Origin: Adiantum capillus-veneris
Lineage: Eukaryota > Streptophyta > Polypodiopsida > Polypodiales > Pteridaceae
Direction of reading: 5' to 3'
DNA: 64,000 bases
Assembly: GCA_014529385.2 (NCBI GenBank)
Contig: CM043971.1
Span: 88,801,340-88,865,339 of the forward strand
The position numbers and the translations under genes are program-made. Below the pieces are notes generated by a model. It was not told the DNA's origin and did not search any database. It worked only from the letters and a program-made list of their open reading frames with translations. This document shows, piece after piece, positions 54,254 to 64,000 of the stretch (position 1 is its first letter; every line of letters begins with the position of its first letter).

Positions 54254-56410
54254 CAGAGTTTTTTTCAATAAAAGTTTATTACTATTTTTACTTCCTTTCA
54301 AACTGGCATGCCCAAGGCCATAACGCCTTAGGGCAATATGTTTGTACAAGGGAGGATACCCACGCCCAAGGTCCCCCCCTCTCTTGGAGTGTTGTCAGTT
54401 GACCTCAATGCTAGACACGCCATAGCCTTGCAGGCAGCAAACAGAATTGCATTTCAGACCCTTTCGAATCCCGCCAACACTTCCAGACGCATTAAAATTT
54501 TGGTTATCTCCCGGATTTGAGGTTGCGAGTATAATTAGCATGGCTAATTATCAGTGTCTAGTGGTGCCTACGAGGATTATTCCTTCAAAGCAGGGGATTA
54601 ATCCAAGACTATGGCCTCACACATACGACAAGACTACGAGCTACTACATTAGATTTGTGGATGCTATGCCATGCATTATCATACAAGTCGGTAAGCAAGT
54701 TAAGTTAAAGGTTTTATGTCCTAAATTCATGGAATTTTGCAGGTCTCCCCGTACTTCAGGCATGGCAACTAAAGGTTTCCTTAGTTCAGCAGGCAAAGTA
54801 TGACAATTCATTCTTTTGATATTTTCGCCGCCATGAACATTGGCACATGTACTTAATACCACGGGTAGCATCCAAAGTCGGGCTACTAAGCTATATCATG
54901 CATTGGCATGTGGGTGCAAAAGCATGGACACTTGAAAATGTTTTGGCATCTCCCGGACATCGGCATGGCCGATTGCTAGACTTGCAGCAAAGGATTTGCA
55001 ATTTTGCTAGAGCATGGCTTCTTGGTACACTATTTTTTTTTCCCATCCATCGATCAAGACAAATCTATATGGTCAAGGACAACAATAATCAAGCAATGCA
55101 GTTTGAAATATGCTCTTAACACACAAACTTGGAAAACCTTTCCAAGATGTTATAGGTTTTTACATCCCACAAGTGTATATGATCCATACGCTCACTCACT
55201 TGAGCAGATTCGAGCGCACTACCAGCAACTTCGCCACAAGTGGGCGACAAGGTTAGTACATTTCAAGTTATGTTTGTTCTTGCCTATGTTTTACTTTTCG
55301 TTTTGGAAAAGATTTCTCTGCTATGCAAAGCAAAGTGCTTGAGCAGACTCCATAAGACGCCGCTGTACAAAGCAAAGTGCTTTGCCCAACTTCATGTGTA
55401 GTACAGTTTCTCTTATGTGCCAAGGTATTATCGATTGACTTTCGATCATTCTCACGCACACATCTTTGGCACTATGTGGATATAAGCTCACAGTTTCCGC
55501 AATGGTGCACTGTGATGTATCCATGCCAGTGTAATCGTGCACGGCACGTATACCAACAGCTCCCAAGGTTGAGGCTATCATTGCAATCACGGGCTTTTTA
55601 TTCTAATTTTTATTCTATTTTTTGCTATGTATGCACGGCGAACTACTCTACTAGACGTCGGACACTCCATTGTGGTATACGCTTCCACTATAACACCAGA
55701 CACTTTGTCAAGGACAAGATAAGTTCTGGATTGTTTAACATGATTTTTGGGTCTTTGTCACAAAACAACACCACTAAAAAGAACCTAAAACTCTGGATTG
55801 TTTAACATGATTTTTGGGTCGTTGTCAATGGAAAAGTGCTACCATTAAGTCACACTGGTGTCGTCACAACCACATACACGACATGTGGGTTGGTCTGTGA
55901 CTTGTTTGTGCCTTTTTGTTACCTCTCTCGATGAGAGAGTCATAGCAGAAATCTATTGCATGCTTATAGGATAAGTTGCATGTAAGGCATAACATGCATA
56001 AGAGCATGGGAATCAACTATACACGTCATAGTTGTTTAAGGAAAGTTCATCAGCCCAGCATGCTCTTCTTCTCTCTCTTTTTCTTATTTCTCTCAAGAAT
56101 AATGAAAACTTTCTAAGAATCTTTTCATACATGTTTTGTTTGGGAGTCAGCATGAGCCAAGGTGCTCTAACACTCCGCTAGGAATGGGCCAAGATGCCAT
56201 TCACGTTAGTTTTCATCGGTTTATCGATTGAACACTAATGGCCGTAAGAGCTAGGAGCAAAACACAAGCTGGCTAAAATCCATTATCAGATCTGGGGCAA
56301 GGCCCACCTATTGTCATTCCTTGGGTGATTGTTCTTAGGATTGAACAGATTTTCCCAGTGGAGTACCCATGGTACACATCGACGTTAATGGACAAGCACG
56401 AGTCTTGTCA
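54254..56410 (+). other. unassigned sequence between Copia-3 and Gypsy-3 copy 2
   Basis: Two open frames, from the ATG at 54540 (MANYQCLVVPTRIIPSKQG, to 54803) and 54847-55119 (MYLIPRVASKVGLLSYIMHW), match no family I recognise. A 36-bp direct repeat occurs at 55725-55760 and 55792-55827. In the restored order, sequence left of Copia-3 also has ATGGCCAATTAC, so a MANY start appears twice. This could be a decayed transposon interior; I cannot assign it. Confidence 0.45.
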
Positions 56411-58766
56411 TTACGGATGTTTAGGGTGTCATCTTTGTACTACATGTTTTCAGTGTGACACTCAAGTTGCATTTTTTATCATCTTCAACTCACAGCAGCT
56501 GATCTCTACAAGATAGTATAGATGCAGAAATCAATTGCGACAGCATGGCTGTCCATAAGAGCTCGACGGTTCGTTAAGTATCATAGTTTCATCTGCATTG
56601 AGAATCACAGTTGATCTCTCCCAGTTATAGTTTCAAGGAAAGAATTCCGCAATCTACCAGGCGGACGAACACACTTTTCACATTGACTCCAATCATTCCG
56701 TACACGGTTGACTATGTTGGTTACCGTTATCTGCTAGTTGAGCAGTTTCTACAAGGAGTCTTACCAAGGGGTTTGACTACGTAGATTCTAATCCAAGGGC
56801 TTGGATTGCAAAGGCTACACCCAGGGTTCCCAGTACGCTGGTGTTTGTTTTTTCAGGTAGGGGACGTGCTCCTCTCCATTTGAATACGGGTAAGTCAACA
56901 TTACGTTCAAATCTCCAGGTACGCATCTATTGAATTGGTGTTATTCCATTTTTAGTATGCTTTGCTTGGTTTTTCAAGACGTCTAAGTACGATTAAATGT
57001 TACAGAACCATGCCAAGGGCATGTTGGCACAAAGTATTTTGGGCCCAGTGTCCAATCTATCTTTCTGTCTTATGTTGTTACGAACCTTCTTGTAGGGTTC
57101 AATTTGGCACATGTTGTCACATGGGATACAACATGGCCTACGAGTTCAGTTTAGTGAGTGTGGAGCAATGAATGAGGGTCCCTCCCACTCTTGTCGTAGA
57201 GTGTTTAGAGTTACCTCCATACACACAAGCACATCTTGTACTTGTAGGATGTTCTTTTTTCAGACATCCTTAGTTGAGCCATATTCCACATGTGGTAAAT
57301 AAGAGTCTCTGGGATTGACATTGGCGCCCACTATTTAAATATGTGTCACGACAAAGTCCCTAGGTGCTGGTCACATCTGTTTTCTAGACCATTGTTAGCA
57401 CAACGTATCAGGAGCAACTTCGGTGGCCAGAAATTTTCGGATACTTAGAATGTTTTGTTAAGGTACAAGTGCTGCTGAACAACATTACAGATGGTTGTTT
57501 TATATATAGAAAGTCTATGAGTTGTTAATGAAAAAGTTTCATTGTTTGTACCTAGAAGTGATCACTGTTTCACCTTTTATTATGGTTCAGATGTTTCAGC
57601 AAGGCTGGCAAAAGATTGCAACTAAAAGTATTTAGTGTTTTTTCAGAACTATTTACATTAATGCGTGCTAGGCGCATCACATTTTCCATAAGTATTGGCA
57701 AGGATCATTATGGATGCAGGTTCGGGTTAGTTTTTGCTAAATGCATGCACACTAGGTGTTATGGGCCCTAGTGTTTAGCAAAGGCTGATTTGGAACGGCA
57801 TGCATATTCCTCAGGTTGTTGCTTATGAAGCATTATGCACTCTATGTGCACTATCTCTATGAGATTACTTTTGGGTCTACTGATCACCAATAGAGGTCAT
57901 GGCTCGGTTTGGGCGTTTGTGAATTTTTTCAAGTTAACCACGATGGTTATTTCGGACACTGTTGATTCCTCACCAATGTTATACACTACTGTGATTCCCC
58001 GTTTACCAGTCATCTGGGACCACTGTCTGTAAACCGTGAGGAAAACACACCTCAGTATTGTCAGTTATCCAAGGGGATAGGTAGATTACAAAGAGTAATC
58101 TTGTGCTAAAGGATCTGCTAAGAGCATATGTTAGCACAACGCATTTTTGAATAGAAGATTTTCTCACTATTCTAGAATTTGCTTAAGTACGGTTTTCGAC
58201 TTTGAACACCTGTTGTGGTGGGGTTGGAGATTGTGTCAATACTTTCATACGTCAAGGACTTACCAAGTGTGCTGACAAAGTATGTTGGCAAGTAACCTTC
58301 ATCAGGGATGAACATGTAGTTCTTTCTGTTCCAAACTATTCAGAATTCTAACACGAGGACACTCCCTATCTATGAACTTTTCAAGATACTCAGGCGAGTA
58401 GGAAATCTGGTTCACAACTGCATGGAAAGTTACGCCAAGGTTTCCTTGCATTATTCCAGTACCTTCAGAAGATCTGAAAACTGGTTATGCCTTAGGACAA
58501 CTCTTAGTTGTGGTTACTCCTTTACAGTACTCAAGTGAGTTATAAATGGAGTTACCATTTAGACCCAAGTGGTTGCAAACAGACAACAATGTTGAAAATC
58601 AAGATGTTGCTCTTGGTTTCATTGAACCTCCTCACTGCACCAATTATCGGTCATACAGACAACTGGTTCACTTATGGGACGTCAATAAAGAAAACATCAG
58701 TATTCTTAAGAAGATATTCCTACTTGTGTTTTTGAGGACGAAAACTCTTCCTTAAGGGGGGAGTAA
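56411..58766 (+). mobile_element. Gypsy-3 copy 2: internal region and purine tract
   Basis: Matches the Gypsy-3 pieces at 38075-38484, 44171-46153 and 24762-25565. Near 58035 it reads CTGTAAACCGTGAGGAAAAC without interruption, the empty target of Gypsy-2. The end (58508-58755) has the pol-tail-like FEDENSSLRGE frame and then AAGGGGGGAGTAA. No gag, RT or integrase core is visible, so this is a non-autonomous or deeply decayed Gypsy-like element. Confidence 0.75.
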
Positions 58767-58943
58767 TGTTAGGACAACGGTCCTACATGGCAAGGCCCAA
58801 CCTAGGGGGTCAAGGACCTAGGCAAAGGGCCTAAACTGGACCAGTGCGGACTGGGGATCCGCTTAGGGCAAGAGCTAGGAGCTAGGCCTATATAAGGGGC
58901 GGTAGGGAGGAGGATCCTATGTTCAGTTTCCCTAGGTCTTATA
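58767..58943 (+). repeat. Gypsy-3 copy 2 3' LTR
   Basis: 177 bp, TGTTAGGACAACGG to GGTCTTATA (ACA expected at the end), with a CCTATATAAGGGG TATA box. It is close to 24588-24761. Confidence 0.88.
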
Positions 58944-58947
58944 TTAA

Positions 58948-59118
58948 TGTCAGGACAAGGGTCCTGTACCCTAAGAACTAGGTTAGTCACAGACTACGGC
59001 CAAGGGTCGGGCTAGGCAGTGTGGACAGGGGATCAGTCTAGGGCAAGGGGCTAGGAGCCCCCCTATATAAAGGGAGGTTGGGTGGAGGATCCTAGAGTCT
59101 AGTTCCCTAGTTCTTACA
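58948..59118 (+). repeat. related LTR adjoining the Gypsy-3 LTR
   Basis: 171 bp, TGTCAGGACAAGGG to GTTCTTACA, with CCCTATATAAAGGG TATA box. It is about 70 percent identical by eye to the preceding LTR, separated by TTAA. CTGGTGTTAGAGC follows, close to the TGGTATCAGAGC primer site (two differences), so it may be the 5' LTR of another element. Confidence 0.8.
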
Positions 59119-59433
59119 CTGGTGTTAGAGCTTAGGAGTCTCTTCCACTCTCTCTCTAGGCGTGGTCTCTTTAGGTCCCTAAAAGCAAGCTCTTTGGGTG
59201 AGAACTGTGGCTTTTTTGGGCCTTTTCCAAAAATAGACAAATTTCTTGCCAAATCGGGTGGCTGTTGAGCCAGCAGAGGATCACACCCACATTTTTTCTC
59301 ACACTCATCATTTTGTAACCATTGATTGTAATAAATGTCTTTCCGACATTAATTTTGATTTGAGCCATTCATTAAGTAACGGGACTCAATTGAGCTTCCA
59401 GCTTGTAATCCCGAAGTAATTTCACTTTGCTGA
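59119..59433. other. leader or spacer before the Gypsy-4 LTR
   Basis: Just over 300 bases, probably the start of the internal region of the element beginning at 58948, or part of the Gypsy-4 LTR. No gene is seen. Confidence 0.4.
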
Positions 59434-59551
59434 TGTAATTAGTTAGAGATGTTCTCACCTCCAAGGCTGAGGTATATAAGCCAAAGTTTTTGTAACCTAA
59501 GGGGATTCAGATTATTAATCAAAGTGAGTTTTTGAGCGCCGTGACTGTGTC

Positions 59552-59595
<44 letters not shown>

Positions 59596-60221
59596 TCTTA
59601 TCTACTTGCTACACGAGCTACGGAGCCGCCATTGGAGAAGAAACACCGCCATTGTGTTAGCAACGGCGAGAGCTACGCACAGATACCAAGAGTGCGCGCT
59701 ATCGGCTTCTATGTGTGGTAAGTTCCTACGAGCTTCGGTGTGAGTTTTCTTCCAACTCGTGTGTCGGAATGGAGCGTGCAACATATCTATAGAACCACAA
59801 CGAGTAGAGCTACACATTAGTACCATCGGGGTCAAGTTTCGATCACCTGTATTTTTCGGCCTGTCTTCATACGCGTTTACCGCACGGAGTGGTTATAGGT
59901 TGATGTTGCAGTTCAAGCCTTTAGGGTGTTGTTCTTACCTAGTGTATAGACTTCCCCTTGAGTTTGAGATCGATTCAATGATTCTAGATCCTGTTTCGTA
60001 TAGCATTCGTTCATAGTACGGATTTCAGTCACTTGCATATTCTAGAGCTTAGATTTGATTTCCTTAGTAGTGATTGTCATTAGAAGGTCGAGTAGGTGAT
60101 TTGACACCCACCTAGTTGTTTCCATGCGCCTGCGGGTCAAGCTCTGTCCTCGTCTGAAAAATTCTGTTGTTGGTTGAGTTCTCGATATTTAGCTTCCGCT
60201 AGCGGCGTAACCGCCTTAACA
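59434..60221 (+). repeat. Gypsy-4 5' LTR (right end firm, left end uncertain)
   Basis: It ends in CCTTAACA directly before the tRNA-Asp-like primer site. A TATA box GGTATATAAGCC lies at 59471 and a GA microsatellite at 59558-59593. TGTAATTAGTTAG at 59434 is one possible start; the partner LTR lies outside the window, so the left end cannot be fixed. Confidence 0.55.
59558..59593. repeat. (GA)n microsatellite
   Basis: A GA run with one GC interruption inside the Gypsy-4 LTR region. Confidence 0.93.
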
Positions 60222-60241
60222 TTTGACGCCGCTGCCGGGGA
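60222..60241 (+). other. Gypsy-4 primer-binding site (tRNA-Asp type)
   Basis: TTTGACGCCGCTGCCGGGGA follows the LTR end. It closely resembles the TGGCGCCGTTGCCGGGGA primer site known from Athila and Tat Gypsy elements, which is complementary to aspartate tRNA. Confidence 0.8.
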
Positions 60242-60756
60242 CGAGAGCCCTAAGTAGGTGACCTTAGACTAATCCTACGAGGTGAGTCGTATAAACTACT
60301 TTGTATACTTTAGTTAGAAAAGATCTAGGAGTGGTGGACTCCGAAGATCTCGAGAGATACTAGGAAGTGGGGTATTCCTGGGTCTTCCGTGTTGACAGTA
60401 TTTTTAGTTTAGCTTAGATTTGTTTGTTGTTTTGTTGGTGTTGAGTAGTTGTTGATAGAAGAAGAATTTGCTAGTCCGTGAGTGACAATGGATCTCTTTA
60501 AAATCACAATTACCAAACCCATTTTATGATTAGGAATAGCTTAGGTAGGACTTCATTTGATCCTGATCTAGAGCTAGTAATCATTGGAGTATTTGCTTGA
60601 TATGGTTGATTGCATGTTAGATCACTAAACCGTCGAGTTAGTAGTGAAACTTGCAATAAACAAAAGTCAGAGAAATTTTCTGTGTATCTGGGAGTTGTTG
60701 AGCACTTGAGAAAGCTTTAGGAAGGATTCTGTGCCAAAAAACTGGAAATCTGCAAC

Positions 60757-60786
60757 TTTAGACATCATATGCGTATGATGTCTAAA
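60757..60786. repeat. leader palindrome copy 1
   Basis: 30 bp with arms of TTTAGACATCATA type and one mismatched pair; the centre is TGCG. Confidence 0.9.
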
Positions 60787-61044
60787 TGACCAAACAGAGA
60801 CCAAAACAGAAATTTTGACTTTACCAGAGTGTTCAAAAGGGGGGTTATACCCTAATTTCAACTTAAAACAAGAGCATTAACACTCAAAGAAACCCAAAAA
60901 GACAAGTCGGAGTCCAAGAAACGCAAAGAATAGGAAATTTTGGATTCAGATCTTGTTTTTACATTCAAACCTGACAAAAACACTTCAAACTCAATTATAA
61001 ACATTGGAGAAGGCTTAAAACCAAGAATAGTCAAAATCTGGGAC

Positions 61045-61074
61045 AAAAGACATCATACGCGTATAATGTCTTTT
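61045..61074. repeat. leader palindrome copy 2
   Basis: 30 bp, core CATCATACGCGTATAATG, one mismatched pair, flanked by AAAAGA and TCTTTT. Confidence 0.92.
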
Positions 61075-61170
61075 AGCACATCCACTGCTTATTTTTTATA
61101 TCTGACCTGACAAGATTGTTACAAACACTGTAGAAAGCAAAAATATCAAGTCTTGACCCAAATTGATGAA

Positions 61171-61198
61171 AAAGACATCATACGCGTATGATGTCTTT
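61171..61198. repeat. leader palindrome copy 3 (perfect)
   Basis: A perfect 28-bp palindrome with core CATCATACGCGTATGATG. Confidence 0.95.
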
Positions 61199-61450
61199 GA
61201 CCTAATTTTGGACATATTTTGATACTTTGCCAACACAGATCCATTGTAATAGCTGTCTAGAGGTTATATTTCAAGTTTCATCCTATTTGGATCACAATTG
61301 ACCCAAAACAAGTCAAAAGCGGAAAATTGCCAAGAAAAGCCTAAACTAGTCATAACTTGCTCAAACAGAGTTCAAACTGAATTTTGTGAGTGGACAGAGC
61401 ATAAGGGGGCTACTGAGAGTGAGCATAATCAAAATAGTCCAAATCTGTGA

Positions 61451-61482
61451 AAAAAGACATCATACGCGTATAATGTCTTTTT
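61451..61482. repeat. leader palindrome copy 4
   Basis: 32 bp, the same core as copy 2, one mismatched pair, flanked by A and T runs. Confidence 0.92.
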
Positions 61483-61645
61483 CAGCATAAGTGCAACAAA
61501 ATTCTCACTTGATGAAACAGAAGTTGTCCAACTGACAAGATTAAACAATTGACCAAGTATCAATCAGTTTGGATCAATTCTGACCACAAAAACTTGGGAA
61601 AACAAATTGCCGAGACGGAAAAGTTAAAGTCCTTTAGGGGAATTG

Positions 61646-64000
61646 ATGAATTTGAGATCGGGCAGGAATCTCCAGAATAACCAACCAAAACAAGGGGAAC
61701 AAGCAAGTGTCATATCAACCGAGGGAAGTGTGAACCAAAGTTGGGTGCAACCATTAGAGCTGATCTTTGAAGGAAGTGTTTCTAATACTTCTTCGGAGAG
61801 ATCTTACGAGATTTTCACCGAACACTTGGAACACTTGAACCTGAACAACAGAGAAAATATGGCAGCAGGATCATCAAACCCTTCCGCCACAATGAAGCTA
61901 TTGTTCATAAAATATCAGTATGACAATGAGCAAGGTGCCAAGATCTACAAAGATGGAATGGACCGCTATTGTGTAAAGATAGAAGATAGACCTAGTGAGT
62001 TCAAGGACTTAGTGCCTGTGAGCTATAGCGGAGATAGATATCTAGATGACGAGGGTACCATGTACTTGGTAGTCCTAAACCCTAACATTGTGGACAAGTG
62101 GGGATTGATGGGCACCAAAGCCAAAGTAGATGAAGAACTTGAGGAGAAAGCACCAATAATGAACTTCCCTGATGCAAGGTTAAGAAGAGAGAATGAAACT
62201 ACAAGGATCAACACTGATAACATCTATGTGTGGCTATACAAATATAAAAATGGGGAGAAAGATCTCTATTATAGATGTGAAGAACCCTACACCGGAGAGT
62301 TGACAGACCAAAAAAGACTTTATGTCTTTACCTACACAGAGGGATCGGAAGTGAAAATGTCAATGGATACGAATCGAGGTAGTGCAATTCCAATCCCCAC
62401 GTATACCACTCCAGGTCCAAGGTTCGAAGCGGAACCATCACATGTACCTCCTAGTAGTAGATTCAGGGCAGGGGAACCGACAAGGGTAACCCATGAAGTC
62501 CATGATGCTAGAGAAAGCTTTAGCCGGGACAATGGAGCAATGAGATTGGTAGTAGACCATAGACGTATGAAACCATCTCAAGTAGCCAAGTGTATGCCAA
62601 AGAAGTATGGTGGTTCAGGAGATCCGTATGCACATGTGTCACTCTTTAAGCAAGTCTTAAGAGCTGAGCAGATAACAGATTTCCATACACAATACGAGGG
62701 ATTTGGTCTTACTCTAGAAGGTACGGCATTGACATGGTTTCAGCCACTGAACAGAGGGGGATTCCATGACATTGACCATTTGCTAAGAGAGTTTGCTGAG
62801 GAATTCTCAAAACGAGGGATTAAGCACAATACGGTCTCACAAATATATGCTTTTAAACAGAGAGAACACGAAAAAGTGAAGGAAGCTTCACTTCGCTTCA
62901 AACAATACATTGAGAGATGTCCAGTACGTGAACGACCACAAGATGACAGACTATCTGTTCTCTTTATTGAAGGATTGAGAAACGACACTCTCAAGAAGGA
63001 CTTGCACTTGAAAGCTTGTACAAGTTTCGAGCAAGTAACGAGAGAAGCATTGTACTTAGTGGATAACAGTACGGTTTATGGAGAGGTGTCAGCGGATACA
63101 GATTTTGCATCTAGTAGCTCTTCCTCCATAGCGAGCGAGACTACCACTAAAAAGAATGTTCAAACAACAACCACTAAAAAGAATGTTCAAACAACAACCA
63201 TGCCAAATGTAGAGCAAATGATAGTAGATGCTCTAAAAAGGATGGCACCATACCAAAAACCATTGCCAAAACCACTGAAATGGTGTGCTATTGAACAAAA
63301 ATGGACAAACCATCCAACAGAGGAGTGCTATTACAACAAAGGGTATGTAAGGGAGCGTCAGTATGCACCTCCTGCGTAATTAGCACCACCTCAGGTACAT
63401 CCAGTACCTCGATACCCAACGGGAAATGTACCAGGACCTATGGGGATAGAAAGACCGCAACCGGTATTGGGACAACAACCACCTTTACCAGGAGCAAGAC
63501 CAGTGGGCATTAGATTTGCACCAACCTTAGAGAATCAAGAAGAACAAGCCCTAGTGCCTGTTCAAGCCTATTATGAAGAATCTGGTGCACACATGTCTCC
63601 AATTGTGTATTACCCACCAGAAGAACCCAAACAACCAGAACCATGGGGCATGATTGGGAATGTTGGAATACCAACAGTTACAAGTGCTTCTGATGAAGAG
63701 AGATACAATTTGGACGCAAGAACATTGATGTTCATAGCTCATGGAGGGTTAACAGGACAAAGACCATCCTATCCACAAAGGACGAATCAAGTGGGACCAA
63801 GACCAGCACTAGGACCCTGTTACAAGTGTAGAGGTGACCATCTGATGAATGTTTGTCCACATACGGAAATCATTAGAATTAACGCTTATTGCACTGAGTG
63901 TGGGGTTACTCACTTCATTGAGGATTGTTCAAAGAATCCAAACAAGGTGCAAAAGACGACATTGAATATGCTAGAAACTATTCCTACCAGCAGTGGGTCT
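61646..64000 (+). pseudogene. Gypsy-4 gag (runs off the window end), one internal stop
   Basis: The ATG at 61646 opens MNLRSGRNLQNNQPKQGEQ, a basic start common in Gypsy gags. An N-terminal region of about 250 residues (LLFIKYQYDNEQGAKIYKDG, WLYKYKNGEKDLYYRCEEPY) is unfamiliar to me. A Retrotrans_gag core follows at about residues 305-480 (PKKYGGSGDPYAHVSLFKQV, LTWFQPLNRGGFHDIDHLLR, LRFKQYIERCP), then a duplicated TTTKKNVQT segment. A TAA at 63377-63379 interrupts PA.LAPPQ and fits CAA to TAA. The same frame then stays open to the window end, through a Pro-rich stretch and two zinc knuckles of CX2CX3HX4C spacing (CYKCRGDHLMNVC and CTECGVTHFIEDC), one residue shorter than the standard. Pol would lie beyond the window. 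Apart from the one stop it is well preserved. Confidence 0.88.

Larger units (their letters stand above)
60242..61645 (+). other. Gypsy-4 1.4-kb leader
   Basis: Noncoding, A-rich sequence between the primer site and the gag ATG. Its outstanding feature is four copies of a 28-32-bp palindrome (see separate entries). Flanks of copies 2 and 4 (AGTCAAAATCTG and AGTCCAAATCTG) are also alike. Confidence 0.75.

Noticed and set aside
54540-55342. Chain of plus-strand frames (MANYQCL..., MYLIPRV..., LEQIRAHYQQL...) as a transposase or gag
   Set aside because: No catalytic or structural motif could be recognised; kept only as unassigned sequence.
60757-61482. The evenly repeated palindromes could be a CRISPR array
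   Set aside because: There are only four copies, spacing is 125-288 bases and irregular, the sequence is a plant retroelement leader, and no cas genes exist.

Overview
The window looks like a transposon-dense intergenic stretch of a land-plant nuclear genome. The evidence is: Copia primer-binding sites of the plant initiator-Met type (TGGTATCAGAGC), a Gypsy element with an Athila/Tat-like tRNA-Asp-type primer site, a plant-type CCCTAAA repeat, a chromodomain Gypsy relic, a plant LINE zf-RVT relic, a fragment of an LRR receptor gene, and many long microsatellites. A fern or other seed-free plant is my guess only. I see no intact host gene. Nearly everything is retrotransposon, whole, nested, split or decayed.

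Layout. 1-830: microsatellites. 836-5975: Copia-1, an intact young Copia element with one long gag-pol gene, 227-bp LTRs differing at one base, and target duplication GTGAC. 5976-13040: simple repeats, a foldback-like inverted repeat, a LINE relic, a Copia gag relic and a G-rich tract. 13040-14270: chromovirus Gypsy relic (minus). 14301-24587: Gypsy-1 (minus), with 3' LTR, about 4 kb of extra ORFs after integrase, then integrase, RNase H, RT, protease and gag, all decayed. 24588-25565: 3' end of Gypsy-3 (minus).

25566-54248 is a nest that makes sense only if one 16.4-kb segment (about 35284-51687) is turned round. Gypsy-2 then runs from its 5' LTR (25566-27566) through gag-RT-integrase to 30841, continues in the integrase C-terminus (48786 down to 48252), and ends in its 3' LTR (48146-46154). 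Copia-2, inserted in that integrase gene (target duplication CATAG), has its 3' LTR at 30842-31031 and its 5' LTR at 48792-50604. Copia-3 is cut in its integrase gene: 37893-35284 and 51688-54248, target duplication AATTA. Copia-4 (38485-44165, minus, target duplication CCTTG) lies wholly inside the inverted segment, within Gypsy-3-derived sequence.

54249-58766: unassigned sequence and a second Gypsy-3 copy that preserves the empty Gypsy-2 target site. 58767-59118: two adjacent related LTRs. About 59434-64000: the 5' LTR, primer site, leader and gag of Gypsy-4 (plus), cut by the window end. Its 1.4-kb leader carries four near-identical palindromes, the most unusual small structure in the window.

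The genes act within each element: gag forms the particle, protease cuts the polyprotein, RT/RNase H copies the RNA, and integrase inserts the cDNA. Only Copia-1 looks able to do all of this. Most premature stops in the other coding sequences look like C-to-T or G-to-A transitions, as expected for old methylated elements.
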